64,000 bases of DNA, taken from positions 8,682,186 through 8,746,185 of the forward strand of contig OX442317.1 of assembly GCA_949358305.1 (NCBI GenBank). The letters are read 5' to 3'. Origin of the DNA: Strigamia acuminata. Its lineage: Eukaryota; Arthropoda; Chilopoda; Geophilomorpha; Linotaeniidae. The translations under genes and the position numbers were made by a program. Below the pieces are notes generated by a model. The model saw only the letters and a program-made list of their open reading frames with translations. It searched no databases and was not told where the DNA came from. This document shows positions 39,781-52,090 of the stretch, piece after piece; the first letter of the stretch is position 1; each line of letters starts with the position of its first letter.

Positions 39781-40494
39781 TAGATTGTTATATCGTTTGT
39801 TTAAACTATGGAAAATTGTTAAATGTCCTCCATTTTAAGTTTTCGAAAGTTTCCAAAAATTGTCGTTGGTGGCGCTTTTTATGACGTCATCAGCGACAAA
39901 CAAGCAGCTTTTTAGCATGTGCTTGGCTTCATTTAAGAGTTACGAATTTTTTTTTTCCATTAATTTGACAATACTCTTAGGTTATTGGGCTTTTTAATAT
40001 TCAGTAAATATTCAAATTTGCTATTTGGTGCATAGGTTCAAAATTAGGTGCGTTCAAAATGGTTAAGTAAATACCGTATTTTACCAATTAAGAGTTGCTC
40101 TCGAATAGTAGCCGCAGCTGAGACACCAAGAATACTGTATTTTTGCAAAAGTACGGTATTGTTTCCATATTTAACCTCACGAACGATGAACGTACGCTTC
40201 GTTCATGACGTTCAAACTACGTTTGTTACATTAAACAAATGTAACAAACGAAAAACTGAAATTGTAATCGCTGACAAAAATGGCAATTTTGAATAAGAGC
40301 CGCAGCTCTTAATCGATAAAATACGGTATTTAAACTTTCAAACTTAGCGCCTTTCTGAGCAACGATGTTTAGTTGATGTTTTCACAAATAGATGGCGCCA
40401 TGTGTCTGGTTCTACGTTCTACGATATCTTTGATGTAAACTTGTGATCTAGTGTCGTTTTCCGTCCATAGAATGAAAACCAAAAACCAAAAACC
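39781..40494. repeat. dispersed repeat, copy 2
   Basis: Second copy of 33056-34001, lacking the TA-flanked MITE and so defining its empty site. Contains the TACCGTATTT MITE at 40072-40328. Confidence 0.9.
40072..40328. mobile_element. MITE with TACCGTATTTTA termini, copy 2
   Basis: Same termini and length as 33351-33607, nested in the dispersed repeat. Confidence 0.7.
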
Positions 40495-40573
40495 ACATTA
40501 AAATTTGACCAGAAAATTTATTTTCTTAATTTTTTAAATATTGTTAAAAATTTATTTCGTTTTTTACTCACAG

Positions 40574-40670
40574 ATGGCGCTCTTCGCCAGTCTCCGTTCC
40601 TAGACGAGGCCCGATGCAGATAAGTGGATTTGAAGAGATGAAACAACTTCCTGGGGTATTTCAAACCGAG
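40574..40670 (+). CDS. candidate orphan internal exon
   Basis: A T-rich tract and ACTCACAG (acceptor at 40571-40573) precede 97 bases that are fully open in one frame and end at a strong donor, CCGAG|GTATGTG. The reading frame gives 32 residues, including SGFEEMKQLPGVFQTE, entered with one base left of the previous codon. The surrounding 350 bases are CpG-richer than the flanking repeats, as expected of retained unique DNA. No partner exon was found and I do not recognise the peptide, so it could be chance. Confidence 0.3.
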
Positions 40671-41838
40671 GTATGTGCGACGCAACATCCCAACTTTTTT
40701 ACCGTCAATATTTCATTTTATTCCGCACTCGACTCGCTCTTAATTGAGAACATCGTCGAATTCATTTGCGAACCGCCGAACTGCCTTCAAGGCCGATCGC
40801 TATCGGAATCGGTGATTTAGAATGCCATAAAATATTCCACTGATTCATATTGTGCCCAAACTAATTACACGCCTTGCTCTTAAATTCTATCCAAAATTAC
40901 CAACGCAACGAGACGAGGAAAAAAAAATGCAAAAAGATAATAACGAGATAAAGTAGAAACTGGTTCGCAACTATCATTTTTTTTTTTTTCTTTTTTCTCA
41001 TTATTATTATTATTTTTTCTTTTAAAATTTAATTAATTTGATTTAAAATTAAATTTAGTTTGTTCCACCCGATGCAGTAAACAATTACACGTTTTGCCTT
41101 TGCTGATTCTCGTATTGTTTTGAGTCAAATTACACGAAAATCCGGTTTTGTTTTTTGTTTGTTTTCAGAGCTGCAAATGCCTGCATTTAGCTAATTGTCC
41201 ACTCTGGTGTGAGTTATAAGAGTGGGTGTGGCCAATAGGCACAAATCTTCGTTTTTGCACAGTAATTGGCTGATTACCGTGGCAACAAGTTCGAAAAATG
41301 ATTTTGAAAAAATTATTTTTTTATTTTTTAAAGTGAAACTTCTTTCGGCGCAGTAGGGGCGATTCCGTGCACGGAATGGTCACTTTCTGTGAGCGACCAG
41401 AAGTTTTGGTCCATATGGTACACACAGATCCGCTTACCACAGACGGAAACTTTCTGGCAACCAGAATTCCATTCTTTCCAGCAGTGATGGTACACGGAAA
41501 AATTCAATTGTTTCAGTGCACGAACAAATTCTGAATACCCAGAATGCATTATGGTAATGCAATCGATCGTGACCGGTTGTACATAAGACGAGGTGGATAC
41601 TGAATACAAAGACAGATAATACTAAAAATGTTTGAATAATCTATTTTATAATTTATTATTAACTATTAATTTAAAAATACTGTAATCTATTTATTTTGCA
41701 CAATCAAACTATAATATTTTGTAAAAATGGTCGTCATTTGTAATTACATGCGCATGGAAAGACACAGCCAAACACACAGACGGAATCATTTTGTTTGCGG
41801 TGTGACAGCTTGAAAATTCAGACTCTGAATATTTAGAG
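40671..41838. other. non-coding sequence, no gene recognised
   Basis: 40670-40920 is CpG-enriched; 40980-41060 is T-rich. The minus-strand ORF at 41328-41609 (93 residues) is Cys/Tyr-containing but has no recognisable motif. Confidence 0.4.
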
Positions 41839-42155
41839 CAGCGGTCGGCAATAGGCAGACCGCGGTTCGGATATGGACCACGGAAGGTCAAAACTTGGAC
41901 CACGGTGACATTTTCCCCTCGGTTTCTTTGGTTTTTCGGTGTTTTTTTTTGTTTTTCCTGTTTTTTTTTCCAGTTTTTTAGGTTTTATTGGTCTTTTTTG
42001 GGTTGTGTGTGTTTATTGGGGGGTTTATTTGGTTTTTAAGTGTTTTTTCCGTTTTCTTAGGTTTTTAGTAAGGTTTTAAAGTGTTTTTTTTCTGGACCTC
42101 GATAAAAATTTTCAATAGTATCCGGACCCCACTTAAAATTAATTGCCGACCCCTG
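41839..42155. mobile_element. hAT-type non-autonomous element with 8-bp target duplication
   Basis: 317 bp between two copies of ATTTAGAG (41831-41838 and 42156-42163). Inverted ends CAGCGGTCGGCAA and CAGGGGTCGGCAA. The 8-bp duplication and CAG(N)GG ends fit the hAT superfamily. The interior is T/G-rich with no transposase. Confidence 0.88.
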
Positions 42156-42163
42156 ATTTAGAG

Positions 42164-43743
42164 TCTGAAAGTCTTACGTGTACTTAGTTTAACAGTGAGG
42201 GAAGGGGCGGAGAACAATACAGGAGAATTGATTAAGTTAATATCATGTTACACATTTATTATTTGCTATTTTCGAAGTTCCACTTCTAACGTGCGGTTTT
42301 AAGCATACGCACTCTTTTTTTTTCTCTTGTGATATTCCTGGCAGCTATTTATCGTAGGAAGAAGCTGCGAAAATCGGAGCAGAAAAAGCAATTTTGCAAA
42401 CTGCTTAAAAAATATCTATAATCTGGTGCCCCGCGAGTTTCCCCATTTTTCAATTACCTTTTTATTGCGACGTTAGAATCGCCTTGTTTCCTTCAGCCTA
42501 ATGCAAACTTGATGAAACGAAGAAGAGAAAAAAGCGTTCAAGTTTGCCACGTCTCGTCGAAGGTGATTATTAGATTGAAATTTATTTCGATCAGGTGTGC
42601 AATTTGCGTTAATCAAGATTGCATTGTATCGAGGGCAAGTGGATATTTAATTTTACTTAGAGCTGTGAGAGAGAGAAAAAAACAATTTTTCCGCCTCTCT
42701 TCTTAAGTCTTCGCTTGCTCCGAGGTGTAATGGAGTCTTGGGCGTAGCTTTACCCCCTCCTTCTTTCATCGCTCCATAATAAAAATATTGTGCATTAATA
42801 TTAATGTGTGAAAGGGGATTCATGCAGTTGATCTTTTTTCTAGCATTAAAAATTTAAAAGTTTTTTTTTCTTCTTTTAAAAATGTAGAAAATTCTTCTGT
42901 CTCGTGTGCATGCAGTGGAAATGAGTTTGGGGTTTGTAGCATTGGGAGAAGTGTGTCTTGTAATTGAACGTCTTTTGGCGACACGGAATGTTAAATTCAG
43001 TTCTGTTTTGTTTTTTGTTTTGGAATATTTTCTAAGTGAAAAATAGAATTTTATTTTTTTTTTCGAAAACGTACAGTATGTGTATATGTGGCGTTAGTTT
43101 GCCCGGACATTGGGATGGGTCCCAGAAAGTTATTGATTGTTACACTATTGTAGTGTTGCTATGATGACATGTATTGTTAACAATAAGCTTTCATTTATTT
43201 CTGATGTCCGGCCTATTAAATTCTAATGTGTTCAGTATTTGATGATTTAGTGCCAACACTAACAGACTGTCCGCATCGGAGAGGGAATTTAAAATTGCTG
43301 GGTATAGACTGGGTTCAGCATACTTGTTCGGTGTCTGTAGAGAGCACACTGTCTACAATTGTCATGCTATTTGATTTCGTTCAACAACCTAAACAATAAT
43401 AATAACTTTTAACTTTCTGAACGGTAAAACTCAAATTTTAGCAATCATTAACTCTCGTAGGCATAGGGGTACAAGTACTCGTTTTGGTATAAGGCATTAC
43501 ACGTTTTGGGACAATTTTCAGGTCAATTATCATAGTTAAAGTGCCGTTTAGGTTTCTTTAAATTCGCTACTAATTTTATAGTGGATGCTAGTTGTGAACA
43601 ACGATAATAAAGAAATTTTAACCAACTAGTGGTGGGTTTAAACACTACTGATAAAAGCCAAAAGCTGTTAACTGAAGCGCTCTTAACTAAGGCAGCGAAG
43701 TTTTAAGGGGCAGAAAATTTCTATTTAGCATACGGTAATTAAT
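42164..43743. other. non-coding sequence, no gene recognised
   Basis: Mixed AT-rich DNA. 43120-43330 shares short phrases (GGGTCCCAGAAAGTT, GAGAGG) with 25190-25230, so both may be remnants of one diverged repeat. Confidence 0.4.
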
Positions 43744-43930
43744 TACCGTATTTTGTGCGTTTCGGTTCCCATTTGATTCGTTTCTCGTTACATTAGTAAC
43801 AATAACCTCGCTGTAACCGTCCTCGAATAATAGCAGCGGCTATTATTCGAGGGCGGCTCTTATATCAAATCGCATCTCATTCGAGGGCGGCTACAATTTG
43901 AGGGCGACTCTTAATCGGTAAAATACAGTA
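43744..43930. mobile_element. diverged MITE related to the TACCGTATTT family
   Basis: Starts TACCGTATTTTG and ends CGGTAAAATACAGTA, with internal TTCGAGGGCGGCTCTTA-type sequence related to the other copies. Confidence 0.55.
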
Positions 43931-44224
43931 AATGAATGTCTAATGACTTCAAATTTCACTCGAGATAAGGTTCAGTAAAATATAAACAAAATCACAACTG
44001 AATAGAAAAAAAAAATTTCTTATTCGCATCTAGCCTCAAAAATTATAAGTACCTATACCGTAAGTAGTGTGACACTTAGCATGGCCATGGCTCTGAAAGT
44101 AGAGTGCGATCAGTGGGATGTCTTTCTTAAGGAGCCAACCTTGCATTTACACTGAGAACTGGGAAAACCACAGAATACCCAGTTGGAGGAGGCGGGTGGC
44201 CGATGTTCTTGCCGTAGAAACAGT

Positions 44225-44345
44225 ATCGCGATCAAACAAAGATCAGGAATATCTGGGATTTCAAGCAGGTCACCCATCCAAGTACCGATCAGACCCAATG
44301 CTGTTTAACTTCAGCACGGTGAGCCGTTTCTATCCTAAATGCGGC
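44225..44345 (-). pseudogene. 5S rRNA-derived sequence (pseudogene or 5S-headed SINE)
   Basis: On the minus strand the internal 5S promoter is recognisable: CTGAAGTTAAACAGCATTGG (A-box and intermediate element, 44314-44295) and CTTGGATGGGTGACC (C-box, about 44282-44268), with correct order and spacing. The 5' part is strongly diverged and the 3' end changes into unrelated sequence, so it is not a functional 5S gene. A 5S-derived SINE is plausible. Confidence 0.75.
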
Positions 44346-47300
44346 ATCCGTAAAAGCCCACACTTTCCTCCGACGTTTAATTTCCACAAAATTACATCGA
44401 CGAAATTATCCGTCTACACCATATTCACGGAGTCTCCTTCAATTAATTGACCGACAAGTAGAGTGGCAGGTTGTATATATACATTTTTTTTACCTAGAGG
44501 GTGCAAGGTTGGGTTGATGCGAAAGCTTGTAACAACAGGTGAGGCTCTGCGTCACCTTGTGATTGATTAATAAGGAGAGAAAAATTGGGCAAGGGAAAAA
44601 AAAAAGAGAAAACAATAAAAAATAAAAAATAAAAATAATGAGAGAGTGGGAGGTGAAGGAAATTGGCAATTTGTAAGATTGATTAAAACGAGAGGATTGT
44701 AATTAAAAAAAAAGGTCGAGGAAAAGGCAAAATGGCGAAACGAGGGTGATATGTTTGACCGTGTTTGTGTGTTTTCGGTTGCACTAATGAAGTGCAGTGG
44801 AGGGAGGTCCCTCAGTGATTTTCTTGCTCGTTTCTCACACTGTCTATTCTGATGATGTTTCCTTCGCTCATCGCCAGAAGGCAGAGCGAGCAAGGTGCTT
44901 GGATGCATGGTTCCTCGCGCCTCCACCTCTGGCCCCGCAGTCCATAACTTAGGCGCAGTTGCCCCATGGGTGGACGTTGGCAGTACATTAGACCGGGCAG
45001 TGTTAATATTTGCACACGATATCGGCGCCGCCCCACTCGTCACGATCCCGCGCATGCGCCGTAATGGAGAATTAAAAATGTTTTGGAAAAGGCAAAAATT
45101 TGTGCTAAAAGTGATTTTTTTCCCGTCAAATAAATCCGAGTTGTTTGATTAAAAGAAACAAATAACACGCAGAAAGATTTATTGTTTGGCAAATTACACG
45201 TTATAAAATGCAATGACTTAGCGTTGTTTATGCGGCCAATTTTTTAAACAACGAGGTTAATAATGAAGCATTTATTTAATAATACAATTTAATAACAGAG
45301 TACATTGTTCGGAGCGAGTTGTTTAAACAGAATTGAGAGCAGCTGACACAAAGGGGCGTGCAGGCGTTGATTATAGTGTTGGCTTGTCTGTCTTATCACG
45401 TCGGCCGCTTCGTCAATCGCTTTTCTCTATACCGTAATCATGTTCAATGAACGGTGTGAGTCCTTAATGACTAGACTCGGCAGCCATAATTCAGCTCGGC
45501 TTTTTGGTGATGTTCAATCGGCCTCCTACGCCCTCTTCTGCCAAAAAACAGCAACAAATTAAAGCGCGAGGACATTATTAGGCTTGATAATGCTAAAATA
45601 AAGTTAATAAACAACGATAACTAGACGATGACGCAGAAAGTTTGAATTTGGCATCAAGATATAGAAAAATTCTTTTTTCAACATCGACGTATGCAGAAAG
45701 GATGTTTTCGTTGAGGAGTAATTTTTTTTTACTAAACTTTGTTGACGTTTATCAGATAAATCAGCAAATGCAATGAAAAAAATTTGTTTAGTGTAACTGA
45801 TTTTTCTTTACAAATTAGCAAGATTAATTTTATAATACTCAATTAGGAAAAATTAGGAAAAATGGATAACCGAGATACCGAGGTTTTCAAAAATTGCGGT
45901 TACTTCTAATTCATCGAGGACTATCTTGAACTATACTTAGTTGTGAGAGTAAAGTAAGAAAAGGAAGATTTTTCTTTCCTTTCGCAAATTGAACGCACCT
46001 AATGACATTAATGGCGCTAAAATATACATGGCGATACTTTGTTTACGTATAGCGAAGTTAGCGTGGAAGGCCATGAACCCAGAGGAACAAGAAGTGATGT
46101 GAGAGATGTGTCAGGGTCTGATAGATATTTATTATCGCAGTTTGATTATAATTGAAAGAGGTGTAGTTAGATGTTACTTATGACTTGTAGCCGGCGTATA
46201 CTGATAAAATCAGCGATGTTGGCACGTTTATAGAAGTGTGAGACTCAGATTAGGAAGCTGGAAATGGTTTTTCACATCACGCTTTAGTTCATGTTGGACC
46301 GGTGCTTAATTTACTTTTTTTTTCACTTGGACGTATTACCGAAAACAAGTTTTTAGTAATTTCAGAACGCAGCTTGCTGGGCCTTAATGAGGTGCTGTCT
46401 ATGTGAAGGAGGGTAATAGAGAAATGATTCGTTTCCTGACAGTCTCATTAAAAGAATATTAAATGGAGATGGCTGAAGTGAATTGTTGATTTTCTTCGCA
46501 ATATGAATCAACAAAAAGCCGTTAAAAAATGATTAAATGAAAAAAATTAATTAAATATAAATGCAGATAAATTAAAACTGTTTCAATTAAACCCAAAAAA
46601 AAGATTGTATATGGATATACAAAATTTGCAACATGCATGGCAAATTGATTAAAAAGTAAAAAAAAAGAAAAAGATGTCGATCGTGCAACTCTGTTGGAAC
46701 AATATCTTGCTATGTAACAAATGTTGTTTATTAAAAATGAAGATGAGTGTATGAATATATGAAAGCCTCCATTGCATGTTTGACTCTTCATGGGTTACGA
46801 GCCCAAAGTTTTGTCATGCACTGTCTTTCCGTACTGTATATTAATTTAAAATTGCCTAAGACTTTGCGGACTGCATTAATCGTGGCCACCGATTTTCTGG
46901 GCTAATTATTGGCACAGAAAGTGGTGAATTTAAATAAAACAAACAGCCGTAATCGAAAAATTAATTTGATTACACAACAAGTTATTAAAAATGATATTTG
47001 AAGAAAGGCGCTACCGATGTAATCAGTTTGGGTGTGTTAAGTCTCGAGTTGGCGGCCTCTTGACATGTGAGTGGATATTAATTTTCACAGCTGCCACTTA
47101 AAAACAAGTCCTTTACCTCTGCTAGGCAAACTTGTAGTTAGTAATTTGCTCGGCAGGGGATCGGCTGTGGATTGGGGCGTTCATTTTGCTGTGCAGGGGT
47201 GCGAATAGATGGAAGGAAAAAAAAAGTTTGGACGTCAATAATAAAAGCAACTCCCTGGGGTCGCAGCAGGAGGCGCTCAAACTGAACAAAAGTTATTTGA

Positions 47301-49019
47301 ATTTTTCGCTTTGATTTGCTTTCATGAAGTTGGATAATTGGTTGTAAAGTTGCTGCCAGCCTGCCAGGGCCAGTGTCAAATTTTGTGTTTACACTTGGTG
47401 TCTAGTTTATACGTTGGGAGTGTTTGCAAGCAATTAGAAAAGATCGCGTTCGTACAGGTTGCTCTTTTCAAGGCATGACCGCACTGGAATGTGTTTCTAA
47501 TGCTGGAGGTCTGGTCACAGTGTGCAGTCGCGCAGGGGTCGATTCCTACAACCCTCTGCTTATCGATCTACGCCACTGACGTGGACACATTCCATTCGTC
47601 ACTTTGTCACATTAATGTCGTTTGTGTTGGCGTTGCACCTCCATTTTGACACCAGTCGTCGCACCCTCCACCATTCTTAACGCCACTCACAAGGAGAAAT
47701 GTCCACCTCGCATGTTTTCTTCGAATTCTCCACAATTGATTGCTCTGTCCATGTCCAGCCGGGTCGGGTGAAGCGAACTAAGCGAAGGATGACTGCGAAT
47801 CGTTCTACGTGCGAATGAATCTCGGGAGAGCACAAACATTGGTTATTTTTATTTACTCCAAAAACTAGTCTACATTTTTGTAGTAAAAAAACGTTCTTTT
47901 TTCATCCAAAAAATTCAGAGTCGTTTCGGGGCGCATTTAGAGTCGCGAAAAAAGCAATTGCGAATCCAGAAATCGCGAAAAAGCAATCGAGAATCCACGA
48001 ATCGCGAATCCGATACACCGTTGACCAAAGTGTTGCGATTCCGGACTACCGAGAATCCGTGTATCGCGAATTACAAAATTTAGCCTTTCTGCATTTTGCG
48101 CCGATAATTTCTTCTTGAATGCACGCAGAAATATTGTTACGCGGTTAAGCCACACCGTGAACCGGCTGTCTTTCCCGCACAACAATATCAGCACAAGGTG
48201 CAGAAAGGGTAAATTTTTCCCGCGCTTTATTAGAGACCCCACAGTCACTCAGGGAGATGCGCACAATGACAGGATTTACGGTAAATAAATTGAATTTGTT
48301 CACTTATCTGGAAAACATTGACTATGTAAACTTCATCGAAAATTAAAGGAATCTGTGCTGTTAAGTGGCTCTCCCGTCTAATGTTTGTGCTGGGAACTTC
48401 GAAAGAGAATGTAATTTGTTTGCGTGGTTATTTTTTCGGGAAAGGAAGGTTGAAAGTTGCACCTGGTTTCGCTTGTGACCTTCCAATTACCTAAGGATTT
48501 GTGCGCGTGCGATGAATGTGTGCCGAAGGGCATTCACAAGTTGGCAGAAGTCAGTTATTTACCCATTGTCGTGTCAGATATTGTGAGAAGAAAGACTGCA
48601 AACTCAAACAGACAAGCAGCACCTCTAACTGATACCTGTCCACGCCTGTAGGCTCATTTTTATTTTATCAAATGAGACAGGGAGGTTTCCGCAAACAATA
48701 CCAACATATAATTTTCAAACACCTGTAATTGAATGATGGAAGCCAACAAGGCCCTCGTAGAAAGCGCTTTTGTACCGAAATTTCAGGCTGGAGAGAAGAA
48801 AAAGGAAATTAGACACTCGCCTTTAGTGGCCAAGAATTGTAATTAAATTTTATTTGAATTTACAAATTACTTGGCACGGTTTCACAATGAAAAAAATCGA
48901 TAAAATTTTTAATCATTAATTGGTTGGTTGTCTATGATTTGACCTGTTAATAAAGAATCCTACTTTGTATTTTAACACAAGAGTCATTCTTAATTCGTTT
49001 GCCTATGTGGCACGTAGCA
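44346..49019. other. non-coding sequence, no gene recognised
   Basis: Contains a CpG-rich patch at 44860-45065 with an NRF1-like palindrome (CGCGCATGCGCC) at 45049-45060; opposite-strand ORFs there (44567-45055 minus, 44895-45152 plus) are unsupported. 46850-47120 is TAAT-rich and unique-looking. 48299-48331 carries a dispersed CACTTATCTGGAAAAC...ATGTAAAC motif. Confidence 0.4.
48299..48331. repeat. isolated copy of the TTATCTGGAAAAC...ATGTAAAC motif
   Basis: CACTTATCTGGAAAAC followed by (A/T)TTGAC(T/C)ATGTAAAC also occurs at 55495-55523, and partly at about 55014. Confidence 0.6.
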
Positions 49020-49072
49020 ATATAACGAACTTTTCTTATAACGAACCGATTCTTTACAACGAGGCTCGGCTG
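49020..49072. mobile_element. pogo/Tigger-like MITE fragment
   Basis: Right terminal part only (TTATAACGAACCGATTC...ACGAGGCTCGGCTG) followed by TA. Confidence 0.65.
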
Positions 49073-49074
49073 TA

Positions 49075-50130
49075 CCAAATTCATATTCCTTGTGTGCAAC
49101 AAGCTTGACAATTGCTATGTTAAATGCGTGTGCAGAATGTGATGTGCAGTTTGAATTTGGCATCAAGATATACCAGGTGCGAACTGCGAACTATAGGTTT
49201 GTAGTTGCATTTGATTAAGTTTTGATGTTGCGGAGTTGTATTTTTGCGTCTGGCAGAGTTTATTAGGTTTTAGGTGCGTCACAGAAAATGTCGCGCACAC
49301 AAATAACTTTAATTTGTCTTCCGGCCACTGGCAAATTGTCTCTTGACAGTTCAGGACAGCAAATCTATCTTTTCACTTCTGCGAAGGTTGTTTTGTTCCC
49401 ATGAGACTAAATGAGAGCTCGTATATCAAGTTTTTGGAAGTTGGGTTTTGTTTTATTTAGGACCAGCAGGGTAGGAAGACAATGGAGTTGTAGATGCAAC
49501 CTGCCAGGAAATTGGTGACACAGAGTCATCATTGGTCACCAAACTGACATCATGATTCAGAAAACTTGAGCCTTGATGTCCGGAAGCTATTGTGGTATTT
49601 GGGACAGTTAACTTTCATGAATATCACAATTAAGAAGTTTTGTCTTCAGTGACTTTTTCTTTCCTCCTTTTTAAAAAAAGGGACTTGAATGAACGCACTC
49701 GTGGATTAATTTCTTTGCTGATAATAAAACATACAAAGTGACTAAAGAAAGTCAAGAAAGTACCGGATCTTATTATTTTGATATGGTAGTTTGTAATTCC
49801 CTCACTATACGTAGTTGGCTAAGTCGATGATGCATCGTCATGTGTCATTGACTCTAGCGCACCCTAGTGAAGGAATTACAAACTTCTGCATCAAAGACAT
49901 CTGATAACAATATTTAAACTGCTTGTCTCAAGGGAACGACATTGGTGAAAAATGTGTACGAGATTCCACAGATTCCAATCTCGGAAATTTCTAAATCTCG
50001 CAAAATCTCACGAGATCTAGTAAAATCTCGCAAGATTATAGCCAAATCCCGCCAAATCCTGGGATTCCAGATTCTAGAGAATGGCTTATCTGATCTAATT
50101 TCAAAATGACGACTGGTTTAGTCTGTTTTT
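49075..50130. other. non-coding sequence, no gene recognised
   Basis: Ordinary AT-rich DNA. 49960-50085 is a low-complexity stretch of repeated AAATCTCGC phrases. Confidence 0.4.
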
Positions 50131-50144
50131 AATAGCTATGGACA

Positions 50145-50310
50145 CACTTCCTATTGATTTGTTGTTCTGTGCACTGATTGGATGACAGCAATCACGTGTC
50201 ATGCATTGCTTGCCAATTAAGCACGTTTGTTACCTGTTGTCATCCCAGAATACAGTGCCAGGTAATGCCGTCGGTGGCAAAACGCACTGAACATTGGATA
50301 CGTGTTCATG
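50145..50310. repeat. dispersed repeat, copy 1 (relative at 57397-57572)
   Basis: Shares GATGACAGCAATCA(C/T)GTGTCAT, CTGTCATCCCAGAAT and GGTGGCAAAACGCACTGAAC with 57397-57572, in direct orientation. Confidence 0.8.
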
Positions 50311-50314
50311 TTAA

Positions 50315-50670
50315 GGCTTGTTTACATTGTTGCGAAATTGCGTTCGAATTGATGCGAACGCGACAATTACGCGCATGAAAGTTCGTGCGGCAACCCTTCG
50401 CACCCGAAATTTCAGAGTAGACTTGAAGTCTACTTTTTCGCTTCACTTGGAAAGTTTGCACGCGTTGGCCAATGACAGACGAGGTAGCGTATGTCGTCAC
50501 CAACTTCACAATTGATTCAAAATGGCAGCACCACGTTGGACAAGTGAAACGAGACTTCACTTCATCACTTCTCTTTGCTTCATTGAGAACATGAGAAGCA
50601 AATTTTTTCATGTGAATTTTTGGACGCGACCATTTTGCGTGCTAAATTTTGCAACAATGTAAACGAGCCA
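50315..50670. mobile_element. TTAA-flanked MITE (piggyBac-type target)
   Basis: 356 bp between TTAA at 50311-50314 and 50671-50674. Ends GGCTTGTTTACATTGTTGC and, inverted, TGGCTCGTTTACATTGTTGC. TTAA duplication is typical of piggyBac elements, but the termini do not resemble canonical piggyBac ends. Confidence 0.75.
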
Positions 50671-50674
50671 TTAA

Positions 50675-51767
50675 CATGCATTTGTGAATGCACCTTGTAC
50701 TTTGTTGACATTATTGCAACGTTTTCTGATGCCTCATGACGCTTTAGAGATGCTAAAAGCTTATGTTTGTTTATATGTTGATTCTATTTGCGGTGTTTAA
50801 TGAACTTGTTAGGCATTTTTTCACGTGTTTCTAATTAAGTGACGCCAAGAATTATTGGTAATACAGTTGTAGATTAATGACTGCTAATACAGTAACAAGA
50901 TTTAACATACAATGTGTGGAGAGCAATAAATTACGAGCTTAGTGGGTTTGAGATGATTTGCAGTTTGTTTTTTTTCCCTTCTCGTTTCTTAAGAATTTCC
51001 TAGGTTGAAAAAATGGCTTTTTAAGGCCGCTATTTGAAAGGTAAAGAAAATATATGACATTTACTCAACACCTGGCTCGAGAAAACAAAATTAACTGAGT
51101 GATTTCATTTTTTAACGCTAGTAATTAGCGGTCTTTAAAAAATTGCACGCTTTTTTGTTGCTCGCTTTCCCCTGTTCAAGTAGATAATTTGCTCCTACTT
51201 ATTAATTTTATTACGTCTTTTTAACACGGGGTGAATTTGGTATTAAGGATTTATTTCACTTGCATTCTTTGGAATAAAAAAATTGAAATTTTTTTTTTAT
51301 TTTTATTTTTATTTTTTTTTAGAATTCTAGAAAAAAAAATATTTGACATATATGTGTAATTAGATGTAACAATTTATTGCTTTCGAGTCTGAAAAGAAAT
51401 TTCAAGTACCTCGTTAAGAAAAAGCTTCCAAAAAAATTTCTAAAATTTTTAAAAAAATTTAAAAAATATATTTTTTTTTTGATTATTTTGATTCTAATGT
51501 TCGGTCAAACTTGACGCAAAGATGTTTACTGAGTGTTATAATGAAGAAACAATTAAAATTTTTTTTTGCTGATTTTTTTTCGGTAATAAATTTACACCAC
51601 TCCTCGAAAAGATGGCGTCACTTGGGGTTAACCATGGATAAATTTCTGTTAATTTAAAAGTTGATTTGTTGGTTTTTGATTTTATGAATAATCCGAGTAT
51701 TGAATAAAAAGAAGTGAAATAAGTGAAGTAAATGACTTGTTTAATGCTTTTAAATGAAATATTAATA
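50675..51767. other. non-coding sequence, no gene recognised
   Basis: AT-rich with A/T low-complexity runs at 51280-51350 and 51430-51480. Confidence 0.45.
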
Positions 51768-52090
51768 CAGTTGACCCTCGTTATAACGAATTGCAAGAAA
51801 CCTGAAAAATCAGTTCGTTATAACGAAAGTTTGTTGTATCAAAATTTTTTAACACGTTGTATTATGGCCAACCAACCAAGCCATTTTTAAGTATTCGTTA
51901 TAACAAAAATTCGTTATAACAAAAATTCGTTATAACAAAAATTCGTTATAACAAAAATTCGTTATAACAAAAATTCGTTATAACGAAAATTTCCATATAA
52001 CGAATATTTCTTTATAACGAAAATTTCTTTATGACGAAAAATTCTTTATAACAAAAATTTCTTTATAACGAAAAATTCTTTATAACGAAT
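51768..52090. mobile_element. pogo/Tigger-like MITE with expanded internal 16-bp array
   Basis: Left end CAGTTGACCCTCGTTATAAC preceded by TA, then the family-typical middle (TTTTTTAACACGTTGTATTATGGCC). Instead of a right terminus, ATTCGTTATAACAAAA and variants (ATTTCTTTATAACGAAA) are repeated about twelve times. Confidence 0.75.

Noticed and set aside
44567-45055. 162-residue minus-strand ORF in a CpG patch
   Set aside because: C-terminal half is poly-Phe from low-complexity DNA, and an opposite-strand ORF overlaps; no recognisable motif.
47528-47556. tRNA-like GGTCGATTCC stretch
   Set aside because: No acceptor, D-arm or anticodon arm around it; only a short chance hairpin.
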